From the NCBI RefSeq assembly GCF_018968705.1, contig NZ_CP076668.1, forward strand, positions 124,001 to 188,000: a stretch of DNA of 64,000 nucleotides, in the 5' to 3' direction. This DNA comes from Pseudomonas lijiangensis. GTDB lineage: Bacteria; Pseudomonadota; Gammaproteobacteria; Pseudomonadales; Pseudomonadaceae. Positions 1 through 9,182 of this stretch are shown piece by piece; positions within the stretch are counted from its first letter, which is position 1; every line of letters starts with the position of its first letter. Below the pieces are notes generated by a model. The model saw nothing but the letters and a program-made list of their open reading frames with translations. It ran no database searches and had not been told where the DNA came from. The position numbers were made by a program, and so were the translations under genes.

Positions 1-19
1 CTCGGTCGGGAGCTCTAGC

Positions 20-361
20 ATGGCGATCTATCTCGCGGCGCTGGCCTGTGTGCTGGGGATCTCCATCGGCCAGGTGCTCTTCAAGATGACGGCGCAGACG
101 TTTCGTCAGAACGGTGACCTGCTCGACCCGGTCATGCTCGGCTGGTTTTTTCTGTCGCTGTTCCTGTACGGCATTACCACCATTGCCTGGATCTGGGTTC
201 TGCAAAAGGCCGAACTGGGCAGGATCTATCCGTTGATGGCCCTGGCATTCGTGATTGTGCCCATCGCCAGCCACTTCATATTCGGTGAGCGGTTCCACAT
301 TCAGTATTTCGTCGGCGTGGCCACCATCATGACCGGGATCGTTATCACGGCCTGGGCATGA
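20..361 (+). CDS. Small EamA/DMT-family membrane protein (ArnE/ArnF-like)
   Basis: A 113-residue, very hydrophobic protein with four predicted membrane helices (about residues 1-20, 35-57, 66-84 and 90-112). Its length and the C-terminal pattern ending VGVATIMTGIVITAWA resemble the short half-size drug/metabolite transporter subunits such as ArnE/ArnF, which move undecaprenyl-linked sugars across the inner membrane. It lies 19 bases upstream of a large polytopic membrane protein on the same strand, next to an O-polysaccharide locus, so a role in flipping a lipid-linked sugar is plausible but inferred. The start ATG follows a stop codon at 16-18 that may end an upstream gene cut by the window edge. 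Confidence 0.75.
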   Translation: MAIYLAALACVLGISIGQVLFKMTAQTFRQNGDLLDPVMLGWFFLSLFLYGITTIAWIWVLQKAELGRIYPLMALAFVIVPIASHFIFGERFHIQYFVGVATIMTGIVITAWA

Positions 362-380
362 AGAGCGGGAGCTGAAGACA

Positions 381-2390
381 ATGAACCTTACGTTGATCAA
401 GCTCATCATTGTGGCGGCCATACTCGGGCTTGCACTTTGTTTCATCAGGACAGGGTGGCTCAGGCGCAACCTCAAGGCCCGGTTGAATACCGACCTGCCG
501 GAGCACATGCTTTTCAGTGGCTGCGTACTGATCGTTTTCATGCTGTTCACGGCACTGGGGTTGACCGGCTCTTCCCTTGATCTGGGTGTGCGGCAGTCGT
601 CTTTCATCGAGTCGGACATGACGAGGGTCTGGGGGCACGAGCAGCCGATACGCAGCGATGAGTGGCTGGTGCTCACGCCCATGGCCATCGCCCAGTCCCA
701 ACATGTGCCTCGCTATCCCGTGGTCAACGACAGGCTCGGGCTGGATGGTCAGAACATGCTGGTGACGGGGATGACCGGCCTGCCGGTTGCCCACGTGTCG
801 TCCCTGGCCAAGCCGGCTATCTGGGGGTTCTTTGTCTTCGATCTCAAAAGGGCGCTGGCCTGGTACTGGTGGTTTCCGGTGTTTGGCTGTTTCCTGGCCC
901 TTGCTCATGTCCTGCATACCCTTTCGCCGGGTCGCTGGCGGCAGAGCTTTTTGTTCAGTCTGTTGTTCGTCTCTGCGCCCTATGTCGTTGCCTGGTCGTT
1001 CTGGCCAGCCTATGCGGTGTTTTTCCCCTGTATTGCCTTGCTCTGCCTGCTGAAGATTCTCCAGCCGCGAAGGCGCTGGACGCTGGTGCCCCTGAGCATA
1101 CTGGCGGGATTGGCCATCGCCGGTTTCGTCCTGCTGCTGTATCCGCCGTGGCAGGTGACGATCGGCTATGTGTTCATTGCATTGATCGTCGGTATCGCTA
1201 TACGTGATCGGTTGCACAAGAACCTTACGCTCGAATCGATATTGGCGCTGGTACTGGCCTTGGCAGTGGCGGGTTTTCTCTTGGGAAGCTGGTGGCTGAG
1301 CGCACGCGAAGCCATCGAGGCCATGATGAATACCGTTTATCCCGGCCAGAGAAATCTGGAGGCGGGAGGCGATGTCACCTGGCAGGCTCTGCTCAAGGGG
1401 TATACGAATATCGTGACCCTGCAACGCAACGAGTCGCGGCCGGTCAATCAGAGTGAGATGGCCTCTTTCTACTACTTTTTCCTCCCCTTGGCCGCGCTTT
1501 TTATCCTGCGTGCCCGGCAACGATCCCTGACGGCTCTGGAAGTCGCCGTGGCACTCATGATCGGTTTCATCCTGTTCTACATGCTGGCGGGTATGGGGCA
1601 AACGCTGTCGACCTTTTTTCTGTGGTCATACGTGCCAGCCAAAAGAGCCGATCCTGCCTTGGGGCTGGCCTGCCTCATACTGACGCACTTGATGGTCCGC
1701 CCGGCTCGAAAACACTTCTCTGTTCTCGATAACACGGCTATCGCGATGTTCGGCCTGGCGCTGGTCTGGGCTGCCCTGGTTTATGCCGCCGTTCGTACAT
1801 TCGATGAACCGCTGCTGTCAGGTGCGAATGCGCAGATTGTCATCGGTCTGATATTCATGGTCATTGCGTGCAGTTACTTCCTTCTGAACGGGAGGCAATA
1901 CGCATTCCTCGGGCTTGGGCTAGGGCTGTCGCTGGCGACCACAGCAGGGTTCCATCCCCTCTCCATTGCGCCCCTTTACCTGAAAAGCCCGCAGGCTCAG
2001 GCCCCGATCCTCATCCTCGCCTCACAGGTCCCGGCGATGTTTTTATTCGCCTCGGGGCGTCAGGTGGTTAATGGCGTTTTCTACTATCCCCAGAACCGCC
2101 TGTGGCAACAGCTGGACCCTGGCGGGCGAGACGTGTCGCTCTACAATCGCTACCAGCACCTCATATTCACAGGCCAGACGGCTGTCGAGGATGTGCAGAT
2201 AAGCGTGCCGCATCCGGATATAGTCAAGGTCCAGGTCAACCTGCAACATCTGGACTTCAACCGCACGGGCGCGGGTGTGGTCATCGCTCCGGAAAGCGAG
2301 CAGGTGTTGCTGAGTCAGAACCCCACGCTGTCGTTCGAGCGTACCGAAAAAGGCTGGTCGTGGTTTCGGGCAAGGCAGACACCCAAGTAG
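381..2390 (+). CDS. Large polytopic membrane protein, putative glycan-modifying membrane enzyme
   Basis: The 669-residue product has a dozen or more predicted membrane helices over residues 1-560, then a soluble C-terminal part of about 100 residues. A long extracytoplasmic loop after the second helix (about residues 70-150, with WGHEQPIRSDEW) recalls GT-C-fold glycosyltransferases and O-antigen modification proteins of the GtrII type. I cannot name a family with confidence. A GGGAGC ribosome binding site precedes the ATG, and the short DMT gene upstream is probably co-transcribed. The likely job, inferred from context, is transfer of a sugar from a lipid carrier to a surface glycan outside the inner membrane. 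Confidence 0.7.
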   Translation: MNLTLIKLIIVAAILGLALCFIRTGWLRRNLKARLNTDLPEHMLFSGCVLIVFMLFTALGLTGSSLDLGVRQSSFIESDMTRVWGHEQPIRSDEWLVLTPMAIAQSQHVPRYPVVNDRLGLDGQNMLVTGMTGLPVAHVSSLAKPAIWGFFVFDLKRALAWYWWFPVFGCFLALAHVLHTLSPGRWRQSFLFSLLFVSAPYVVAWSFWPAYAVFFPCIALLCLLKILQPRRRWTLVPLSILAGLAIAGFVLLLYPPWQVTIGYVFIALIVGIAIRDRLHKNLTLESILALVLALAVAGFLLGSWWLSAREAIEAMMNTVYPGQRNLEAGGDVTWQALLKGYTNIVTLQRNESRPVNQSEMASFYYFFLPLAALFILRARQRSLTALEVAVALMIGFILFYMLAGMGQTLSTFFLWSYVPAKRADPALGLACLILTHLMVRPARKHFSVLDNTAIAMFGLALVWAALVYAAVRTFDEPLLSGANAQIVIGLIFMVIACSYFLLNGRQYAFLGLGLGLSLATTAGFHPLSIAPLYLKSPQAQAPILILASQVPAMFLFASGRQVVNGVFYYPQNRLWQQLDPGGRDVSLYNRYQHLIFTGQTAVEDVQISVPHPDIVKVQVNLQHLDFNRTGAGVVIAPESEQVLLSQNPTLSFERTEKGWSWFRARQTPK

Positions 2391-2428
2391 GAGTAATGCC
2401 GATCAGTCAAGGCATACTGAAGTCACTT

Positions 2429-2516
2429 GTGGGAGGGGCCTTGGCCGCGACAGCCAGTTTGAAGACGCTGAAAATGTGTTGTCTGTAAGTGAGGTCGCGG
2501 CCAAGGCCCCTCCCAC
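2429..2516. repeat. REPIN: two inverted REP palindromes
   Basis: A perfect 23-base inverted repeat has arms at 2429-2451 and 2494-2516, beginning GTGGGAGGGGCCTTGG, separated by 42 bases. It lies between two convergent genes. Each arm contains its own GGCC-centred palindrome, as Pseudomonas REP sequences do. Flanking bases at about 2399-2412 (CCGATCAGTCAAGG) resemble those around the REPIN at 49352. Confidence 0.9.
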
Positions 2517-2562
2517 GGATTGAGCGGAGCGCCGCCCGATTCCCACTGCTTAGATGTACTGA

Positions 2563-5500
2563 TCACTCTTCAAGGCGTGGAGGCCAGGCCAGGCTGAAGT
2601 CCAGTTGGTCCAGTGTCAGGTTCGGGTTGTAGGCAGGATCGGTTTCTATCTCCGGCCAGCGTGTGTGCATGTAAGCCACTTCCTGGCTGAATCGCGCCTG
2701 CTTTTGCGGGGAGTCTTCAAAGCCACGGGTTGCCGATTCGTGGTGATACAACTCGGCAAAAGGCGTCCACAGATTCACATACCCGGCCTCTTTGACCCGC
2801 AGGCAGAAATCGACGTCGTTGAAGGCTACCTTCAGGTTGGCTTCATCAAGGCCCTTGACCTGCTCGAAGATGGATTTGCGAATAACCAGGCAGGCCGCGG
2901 TCACCGCCGAGAACTCCTGAATCAATACGGCACGCCCGAAATAACCATGTTCACCTCGGGGCAGGAATTTATGCGAGTGATTGGCTATACCGCCAATGCC
3001 CAGAATGACGCCGCCATGCTGCAGCCGGTCATCGGGAAACCATAGCCGTGCGCCCACTGCTCCGACCTCCGGCTGCAAGGCCAGGGCGACCATTTCATCC
3101 AGCCATTCGGGGTTGATGACTTCGATATCGTTATTGATCAAACCCACCAGTTCACCGCGTGCCAGCCTGACGGCCTGGTTGTTCAGCGCGGAATAATTGA
3201 AAGGTCCGTCATCCCTGAGCACTGTGATGTTCGGCTGTTCGCTGAGGTGCTCGAAATAGGCCAGGGATTCGCTGTCGTCGGAGCTGTTATCCACCACGAT
3301 GATTTCATACGGGCCGTAGTGGGTCAGGTTCTGGATGCTGTCGATGCACTGTTTGACCAGTGAGCCAGCGTTACGGGTGGGAATGATCAGGCTGACCAGA
3401 GGGTTGTGCTTCGGCAACCGGTAATGCACGCGGTACATCCCGATGGGCAGCAACTCGGTCCAGCCAGCGCGCCCGGTACGTTGCAGGTGTTCGTCCAGGG
3501 CTTTTACGCCAGCCAGCGCCGCATAGGGTTTTTCATCGGTCGCCATGGCGGTGCTGCCGGCGTGAATGCGCCAGTGATAGAGCACGCGGCTGATATGAAT
3601 GATCTGTTCCCGGGAAAGCTTTTCGCTGCAGCGCAACGCCAGGTCGTAATCCTGAGAGCCCTCGAACTTCACCCGGAAGCGTCCCACATGCTCGACCAGA
3701 TCACGCCGATAGACGCCCAGGTGGGAAATCATGTTCTGCGAGCGGAACAGGAATTCGTTCCAGTCAGGCTTGAAGTAAGGCGCACTGCGTTGCCCCTTTC
3801 GGTCGATCTTGTCTTCGTCCGAATAAAGGATGCCGACATCCGGGTGCTCGATGATTTTACGGGCCACCCAATACAGCGCGTGCTCGGGCAGCAGATCATC
3901 GTTGTCCATCAGCGCAATGAATTGACCCTGTGCGATATCGAGAGCCGAGTTGCTGGCTTGCGATATATGGCCATTCGTACTTCGGAATATGACCTTGATC
4001 TTCGGGCTCTGCAGCTCTGCCTGTTTCAGAAACTCCTGCACCGCCGGGTTGCTGGAAGCATCGTCGGCAATGCACAGCTCCCAATGGGGATACAGCTGGT
4101 TTCTGATGCTGTCGAGGGCTTCGCGCAACAGGTCCAGCGGTGGGTCGAAGACCGGCATGATGACCGAAATCAGTGGTGGGCTTTCCCAGGTGCCGATGTG
4201 CCGGGCGATTTCCTGGCGGTCATCGTCATCGAGTGTGTCGTACTGCCTGATCCAGGCTGCATAGTCACGGCGGTCCGGTGCTGGTTCGACCTCAACCCTT
4301 TCAGGTCCTGTGCCCGTGTCATTCAGGAACCAGCGCATCCGCGCCAGCAACCCCTGCAGACCATGTTCCTGCAAGACGCTGGCGGCCCGATTGGCGGTTT
4401 TCCTGAAACCGCCGCCCCGCCGCACCAATGCCGGCAGATGCCTGGAAAGCTGTACCAGGCGACGGGCCGCAATGACCGAGTGGCGCAGCGGCGCTGCCAG
4501 CCTGCGGCTATAGGAACCTTCAAGCTCGCGGATACGCAGGTTCAAGGTATGGATGCGGGTGTCTTTTTCAATCTGCTGATTGAGCAGTGCGTTTTCCAGA
4601 CCGGCTATGAGTGCCTCGCGGCCATTGGTCAGGTGCGCATGGTCCTTGAGCAGGCGCTCGACGGTCTGGGCGGTATGTTGTTTGCCATCGCAGACATTCT
4701 GCTGGATCAGGTAAGTGGTGCTCTCCAGCTCATTGATGCGCAGGGCCAGGGTCTGCATCTGCTCATGCAGAGGCTCGAAGGCTGTTCGCAGCGAAGACTC
4801 CTGTTCAATAGCCCAGTTGCGATTCTGGTTGATGCGTCTGGCGATCACTTCGTCGGTGTAGAGCACCAGATCCAGCCTCAGGACCAGGGCGCGCAGGTCG
4901 GTCAGTTGCGACAGATCGATCGGCAGCTCCAGATAAGGATCATCGTCCAGGCAGACAAACAGCACGGACAAGCCCGACTTCTCGATTTCCATGAGGCCCG
5001 ACACCGAAGGCAGCGAAGCAACATCGCCATCCCAGGACCAGATTTCCGTTTGCGCCTTGAGGATCCGCAAGTTATCCACAGAGAAGGAAATATGGCGGTC
5101 CACAGGGTCAAGCCTGAGCCTCTTGGGTGGTGTTTTCAGGTTTTTCAGGGAAAACTGCAACTGTTGATGGCCGGGAAGTACCTCGATATCCAGGGCATAG
5201 TCTTCCCGGAAATTACCGAACTCATCGCTGTAGTACAGCTTGGCCAGAACCTTGGATTGCGCAGGTTCTGCCCGTGGATTGATGATCTGCTCGGGTTCCC
5301 AGTTCAGGAAGTGGTCGGCTCTGATGCCGGTTACAAAGGCCTGGAACTCTGCCTCTTTTTCGATGAAGACCTCCAGCTCCGGCAGCGGTATTTCCAGACC
5401 TGCATGGCGCAGGCTGTGAATGATGAACTGACGTCGGGTCAACGGCATGACGCCGGGGCAGAACGGCATGGCGCTGGCGATCAGCAGCAACAGGGCGCGA

Positions 5501-6936
5501 ATCAGCAGATGCCCGAGCAGCACGCCCTCCTGGACATCCCATTCGATATCGATCAGGGCCGGGTGGTTTTCAGCGTCGAGCAGAATATTGTGCGGCACCG
5601 CATCGATAAACAGTCCGGGCAAGCGTTCGTCGAGGGTGTTCAGAGAGGCTGCATGGCCTTGCTCTTCAAGCAAGGTTTCGAGTGCCTTCAGATAACGCGA
5701 GATGAAGGCTCCGAAGTCCTTGAGCGTCCAGTCGGGTGCGCTGGCGATATTGAGGAATTGCTGGCTGAGCGCCTGCCCGCGTCGATATCGGTCGACATGG
5801 GAAAGCACATGTCGGTAAGCGCCCTCTTCGTCGATGACCGTTTCTGCGCGCAAGGGCTCATGTCGCACCTCGATGCCGTCATCCGTTTCGATAAACAGCG
5901 TTTGCTTGCAGTAGCCGGGTTTTCTGCTGACGTTGTAATGACCTGCGAGCAGGTCAGGTGGCACAACGCTCGACGTCGAGGATGAGGCGGCGACCAGAAA
6001 GGAATTGGCCAGCTCCATCCCCAGCCCGTTGCTGACGATCACCGGCCAGGCCCGTTCCAGATTGAACAAGGGCGCGCCGGGTAACTGAGGGTCTTTTCTG
6101 GCGTTCTGCCAGGCCAGGGCTGCGGCATCGAAGCTGCCCGACTCAAACCCGCGCTGGGTAACGATGGAGTTGGGCAATTTGTAATCAGGCATTGGAAACA
6201 GGAATTGCGAGCGGCTGAAGCCCGCCTCTTCAAGCAGCGCCATCAGGCTCTTGCGGCCGAACGTCTCGGGGTCGTGGTCGTTGTAGCGACCTTCGATGCC
6301 ATACATCGGGCTATTGAGATGATCTTCCGGTGCGCCGGCGAAGTACTTGAGGCCCAACTGGTTTTCAATGGCGAGCAGCAGCACGCCATCGGGTTCCAGC
6401 AGGTCCTTGACCCGTTTGAGCATGTTCAAGGCTGCATCGGATTGCTGGCTGAACATGCTGGCGTATTCCAGAACGCCGATCAGGGTGACGACATCGAAAC
6501 CATGGGGCGGATTGAACTGGTCGAAGCGCTCGGCCACTACTGTGACGTTGTCCAGATCCCGTGTGCGGCTCGCGGCTATTGTGGCCCGGCGCAGACTGCC
6601 TTCCAGGCTCAGCACGCTGGCGCCGCTTTCCCCCAGATAACGGCTGATGGCGCCACAGCCTGCGCCGATTTCCAGTACTCGCCCTGACAGAAGATGGCTA
6701 AAGGGGCGCAGGATATTTCCACGCGCCCGGCCCAGGTGGTACAGCGACGGCCAGTCCGTGCAATGCCTGCTCAGTTCGCCGGACAGCACCGACAAGTCCA
6801 CGGCGTCACGGATGATCTGCGCCAGGCGCTCTTCGCTTTCGTCACCGTCGCTGTAGGCAAGCCCCTGATAGTCGGGGCGCGCCCATACCCGGGTGGTTTT
6901 GTCCTGGCGATAACCGCTTTGTTCAAGGTCGATCAT
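2563..6936 (-). CDS. Methyltransferase / kinase-like / coiled-coil / tandem GT2 fusion (WbdD-like O-polysaccharide terminator-synthase)
   Basis: A 1457-residue cytoplasmic multidomain protein. Residues about 60-230 form a SAM methyltransferase (VLEIGAGCG at 87-95). Around residues 330-560 lies a kinase-like segment with DAVPHNILLD near 444, which keeps the catalytic D-x4-N spacing, followed by LIDIEWD in the place of DFG. Residues about 700-810 are coiled coil. Two GT-A family 2 glycosyltransferase domains follow: SVIMPVFDPP near 920 with DNDD, and SLIIPTRNAG near 1180 with NND. Methyltransferase-kinase-coiled coil is the order of WbdD, which caps O9a-type polysaccharides with methyl-phosphate and sets chain length. 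Here the cap machinery and polymerising transferases appear to be one chain. The ATG overlaps the wzt stop (ATGA), so translation is coupled to the exporter. Confidence 0.85.
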   Translation of the reverse strand: MIDLEQSGYRQDKTTRVWARPDYQGLAYSDGDESEERLAQIIRDAVDLSVLSGELSRHCTDWPSLYHLGRARGNILRPFSHLLSGRVLEIGAGCGAISRYLGESGASVLSLEGSLRRATIAASRTRDLDNVTVVAERFDQFNPPHGFDVVTLIGVLEYASMFSQQSDAALNMLKRVKDLLEPDGVLLLAIENQLGLKYFAGAPEDHLNSPMYGIEGRYNDHDPETFGRKSLMALLEEAGFSRSQFLFPMPDYKLPNSIVTQRGFESGSFDAAALAWQNARKDPQLPGAPLFNLERAWPVIVSNGLGMELANSFLVAASSSTSSVVPPDLLAGHYNVSRKPGYCKQTLFIETDDGIEVRHEPLRAETVIDEEGAYRHVLSHVDRYRRGQALSQQFLNIASAPDWTLKDFGAFISRYLKALETLLEEQGHAASLNTLDERLPGLFIDAVPHNILLDAENHPALIDIEWDVQEGVLLGHLLIRALLLLIASAMPFCPGVMPLTRRQFIIHSLRHAGLEIPLPELEVFIEKEAEFQAFVTGIRADHFLNWEPEQIINPRAEPAQSKVLAKLYYSDEFGNFREDYALDIEVLPGHQQLQFSLKNLKTPPKRLRLDPVDRHISFSVDNLRILKAQTEIWSWDGDVASLPSVSGLMEIEKSGLSVLFVCLDDDPYLELPIDLSQLTDLRALVLRLDLVLYTDEVIARRINQNRNWAIEQESSLRTAFEPLHEQMQTLALRINELESTTYLIQQNVCDGKQHTAQTVERLLKDHAHLTNGREALIAGLENALLNQQIEKDTRIHTLNLRIRELEGSYSRRLAAPLRHSVIAARRLVQLSRHLPALVRRGGGFRKTANRAASVLQEHGLQGLLARMRWFLNDTGTGPERVEVEPAPDRRDYAAWIRQYDTLDDDDRQEIARHIGTWESPPLISVIMPVFDPPLDLLREALDSIRNQLYPHWELCIADDASSNPAVQEFLKQAELQSPKIKVIFRSTNGHISQASNSALDIAQGQFIALMDNDDLLPEHALYWVARKIIEHPDVGILYSDEDKIDRKGQRSAPYFKPDWNEFLFRSQNMISHLGVYRRDLVEHVGRFRVKFEGSQDYDLALRCSEKLSREQIIHISRVLYHWRIHAGSTAMATDEKPYAALAGVKALDEHLQRTGRAGWTELLPIGMYRVHYRLPKHNPLVSLIIPTRNAGSLVKQCIDSIQNLTHYGPYEIIVVDNSSDDSESLAYFEHLSEQPNITVLRDDGPFNYSALNNQAVRLARGELVGLINNDIEVINPEWLDEMVALALQPEVGAVGARLWFPDDRLQHGGVILGIGGIANHSHKFLPRGEHGYFGRAVLIQEFSAVTAACLVIRKSIFEQVKGLDEANLKVAFNDVDFCLRVKEAGYVNLWTPFAELYHHESATRGFEDSPQKQARFSQEVAYMHTRWPEIETDPAYNPNLTLDQLDFSLAWPPRLEE

Positions 6937-8282
6937 GGGTGGTTTACCTGGTCGAAATCCATCGTGACGGCGAGATCGACCAGGCCGAACAGCGTGCTGG
7001 TCGGGGCGACAACGAAGTGAATGGAGTCATAGCGCCGGTCATGGGGAACGATGTCCTCCCCTTCGCGGGAGGCGACACCTATCGAGATGAAGTAGTCGCC
7101 ACTGGCCAGGCGGTTGGTGAATTTCATACAGGCCTTGAGCCGTGATCCGCCGTTGTACAGGTCCTGGCTGGAGGCGCAGCCCAGCAGGTAAGAGTTGGTG
7201 CCGTAGACGGTGACGCCTTCCTTGGTCTTTATCGTGAAACCCAGCACGGGGTTGCTGATCGTGCGGTTGAAGCAGATGGCCAGGTGCAGCACCACTTCGT
7301 CACCCGGCTCGATGCTGGCTGGGAATTCGCGCCCGTTGGCCGCCAGGTGAAAGTCCTGAAGGCTGGCAGCACCATCGCCCCAGCGATATTCATGGGGGTT
7401 GAAACCGGCACGTGAGCTGTAGGCGTCGTGCTCGAAGCTCAGGACGGGGTCGTGATCATGTCTGGCGGTCTGGAGCGGGGCCTGTTTTTTCGGCAGCTCA
7501 GGCTCGTCACGCCGGTCGCGGCCGAACAGCAGGTCCATGTAGCGATTGATGACCGGTCGCGAGGCGCCGATCATTTCCACATGGCCCCGATCCAGCAGGA
7601 TCGCCCGGTTGCAGTGAGTCACCACCTGTTCACTGGCATGGGTTACCAGCAGAATGCTGGTGCCGTTCTGTTTCAACTGCCGCAGCCGCTCGAAGCACTT
7701 GGCCTGGAACTTCGCATCGCCCACCGACAGGGCTTCATCGACAATCAGCACCTGCGGATCGACCTGTGCCTGGACTGCAAACGCCAGGCGCACCGCCATG
7801 CCGCTGGAGTAGGTCTTGACCTGCTGATCGATGAATTCGCCGATATCGGCAAAGTCGGCAATGGCACTGAAGCGCCGGTCGACTTCTTCGCGATCCAGGC
7901 CCAGCACCGAGGCATTCAGATAGACGTTTTCCCGGCCCGTGAACTCGGGGTTGAAGCCCGATCCCAGCTCCAGCAGCGCCGCGACCCGTCCCTGGGTCTG
8001 GACCGAGCCGCCCGTGGGTAGCAAGGTGCCGCAGATGATCTGCAGCAGGGTCGATTTTCCGGAACCGTTGCGCCCGACCACCGCGACCGTTTCGCCTCGT
8101 GCGACTTCAAAGTCGATATTGCGCAGCGCCCAGAACTCCCGGCCATAGGTTCTGGCAGGCAGGCCCAGCATTGACTGCACTCTGGGGACCAGCGAATGCA
8201 GCAGCCGGTCCACGGGTTTGTCGTAGGAGTAAAAGCACTTGGATACATCGCGTACGCTGATGGCGATTTCATCAGAGGACAT
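6933..8282 (-). CDS. wzt: O-polysaccharide ABC exporter ATP-binding protein Wzt with C-terminal carbohydrate-binding domain
   Basis: A 449-residue ABC ATPase that powers export of undecaprenyl-linked O-polysaccharide. Walker A is GRNGSGKST, the signature is YSSGMAVRLAF and Walker B is VLIVDEALSVGD, all in the first 240 residues. Residues about 285-449 are an extra beta-rich domain matching the Wzt carbohydrate-binding domain, which in O9a-type systems recognises the capped chain end. The start is the ATG at 8280-8282, preceded by AAAGGG at seven bases; an in-frame TTG two codons upstream is less likely. It overlaps wzm by 11 bases and the following gene by 4. The binding domain next to a WbdD-like protein predicts that only capped chains are exported. 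Confidence 0.93.
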   Translation of the reverse strand: MSSDEIAISVRDVSKCFYSYDKPVDRLLHSLVPRVQSMLGLPARTYGREFWALRNIDFEVARGETVAVVGRNGSGKSTLLQIICGTLLPTGGSVQTQGRVAALLELGSGFNPEFTGRENVYLNASVLGLDREEVDRRFSAIADFADIGEFIDQQVKTYSSGMAVRLAFAVQAQVDPQVLIVDEALSVGDAKFQAKCFERLRQLKQNGTSILLVTHASEQVVTHCNRAILLDRGHVEMIGASRPVINRYMDLLFGRDRRDEPELPKKQAPLQTARHDHDPVLSFEHDAYSSRAGFNPHEYRWGDGAASLQDFHLAANGREFPASIEPGDEVVLHLAICFNRTISNPVLGFTIKTKEGVTVYGTNSYLLGCASSQDLYNGGSRLKACMKFTNRLASGDYFISIGVASREGEDIVPHDRRYDSIHFVVAPTSTLFGLVDLAVTMDFDQVNHP

Positions 8283-9102
8283 CGGCAAACCCTTTGCGAG
8301 TTTTTTGAAAGAACCCGAAGCCCAGCGCCGCGAATCCGAAGCCGATCAGCATCGCCAGTGCCAGGCTGTCCCACTGTGGCCAGAGCCCGAACAGCAGGAC
8401 GTTGCGGCTTTCTTCGATGATGTAGGTCAGCGGGTTGAGCTTCAGCCAGGGTTGATACACCTCCGGCAAGGCGGCCACTGGATAAAGCACGGGCGACAGA
8501 AACAGCAGGACGGTGGTCAGCACGCCAATGAATTGACCGACATCGCGCAGGTACACGCCCAGCGCTGCCAGTAGCCAACTGAACCCGAGTGTTGCGAGCA
8601 ACAGCGGCAGCAGGACCAACGGAAAGGTAATGACGGTCGCATACAACGTATGAGTGAGAAGAAATTGCGCCAGCAGCAGAACGGTCAGGCTGATCAGCGT
8701 ATGAAAGATGGCTGAACCCAATGTCACCACTGGCAGGATTTCCAGCGGGAACAGGACCTTCTTCACGTAGTTGCTGTTGGAAATAATCAGCGAAGTGGAC
8801 CGGTTCGCGCATTCGGCAAACAAGCCATGAACAATCATTCCCACGAACAGCAGAATGGCAAAGTTTCCCTTGCCGGTTTCCTGCCCTGTCCAGCGGGCCT
8901 GGAATATTTCGGAGAACACGAAGGTGTAGACCGCCAACATGAGCACGGGATTAAAGAACGACCACGCAATCCCCATGACCGAGCCACGGTAACGCCCGAT
9001 AACATCGCGTCGGGTCATCGTGAGAATGAGCTGGCGGTGATTCCACAGGCTGCGAACGAGTGCCACAGGACTTGCTGCGGGGACCAGATGGGGGTTGAGC
9101 AT
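8272..9102 (-). CDS. wzm: O-polysaccharide ABC exporter permease Wzm
   Basis: A 276-residue ABC-2 type inner-membrane permease with six predicted helices. The N-terminal TRRDVIGRYRGSVMGIAW is typical of Wzm/KpsM/RfbA permeases. An open frame continues upstream through a REP hairpin to an ATG at 9186, but the ATG at 9100-9102 has an AGGGAGC ribosome binding site and gives the family's usual length, so I choose it. It pairs with Wzt, which starts inside its last codons. Substrate: polysaccharide on undecaprenyl diphosphate, probably a rhamnan, judging from gmd/rmd elsewhere in the window (inference). Confidence 0.93.
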   Translation of the reverse strand: MLNPHLVPAASPVALVRSLWNHRQLILTMTRRDVIGRYRGSVMGIAWSFFNPVLMLAVYTFVFSEIFQARWTGQETGKGNFAILLFVGMIVHGLFAECANRSTSLIISNSNYVKKVLFPLEILPVVTLGSAIFHTLISLTVLLLAQFLLTHTLYATVITFPLVLLPLLLATLGFSWLLAALGVYLRDVGQFIGVLTTVLLFLSPVLYPVAALPEVYQPWLKLNPLTYIIEESRNVLLFGLWPQWDSLALAMLIGFGFAALGFGFFQKTRKGFADVL

Positions 9103-9120
9103 TCGGGCTCCCTTGTGCCC

Positions 9121-9177
9121 TTTTCGCGAATGAATTGCTCCCACACAGGCGCGTGGGAGCGAATTCATTCGCGAAAA
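9121..9177. repeat. REP palindrome, GAATTC type
   Basis: The inverted repeat has a left arm at 9121-9144 and a right arm at 9153-9177 (GTGGGAGCGAATTCATTCGC...). The left arm lacks one C relative to the right. It sits between the glycosyltransferase stop and wzm. The same family recurs at 18252, 29855, 30521, 36692/37940, 51756 and 54244. Confidence 0.92.
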
Positions 9178-9182
9178 GACAT

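Noticed and set aside
1..18. Possible 3' end of an upstream gene (TAG at 16-18)
   Set aside because: Only five codons are inside the window, so no frame or product can be supported.
3406..5985. Long open frame antisense to the WbdD-like gene (859 codons)
   Set aside because: Codon-position shadow of a GC-rich gene; no recognisable domain, no ribosome binding site and low-complexity Gln/Arg-rich product. Similar shadows at 345-1601 (-), 18440-19627 (+), 31513-33336 (+), 41414-42763 (-) and 60955-62220 (+) were rejected for the same reason.
8283..8288. TTG start for wzt two codons upstream
   Set aside because: The ATG at 8282 has better spacing to AAAGGG.
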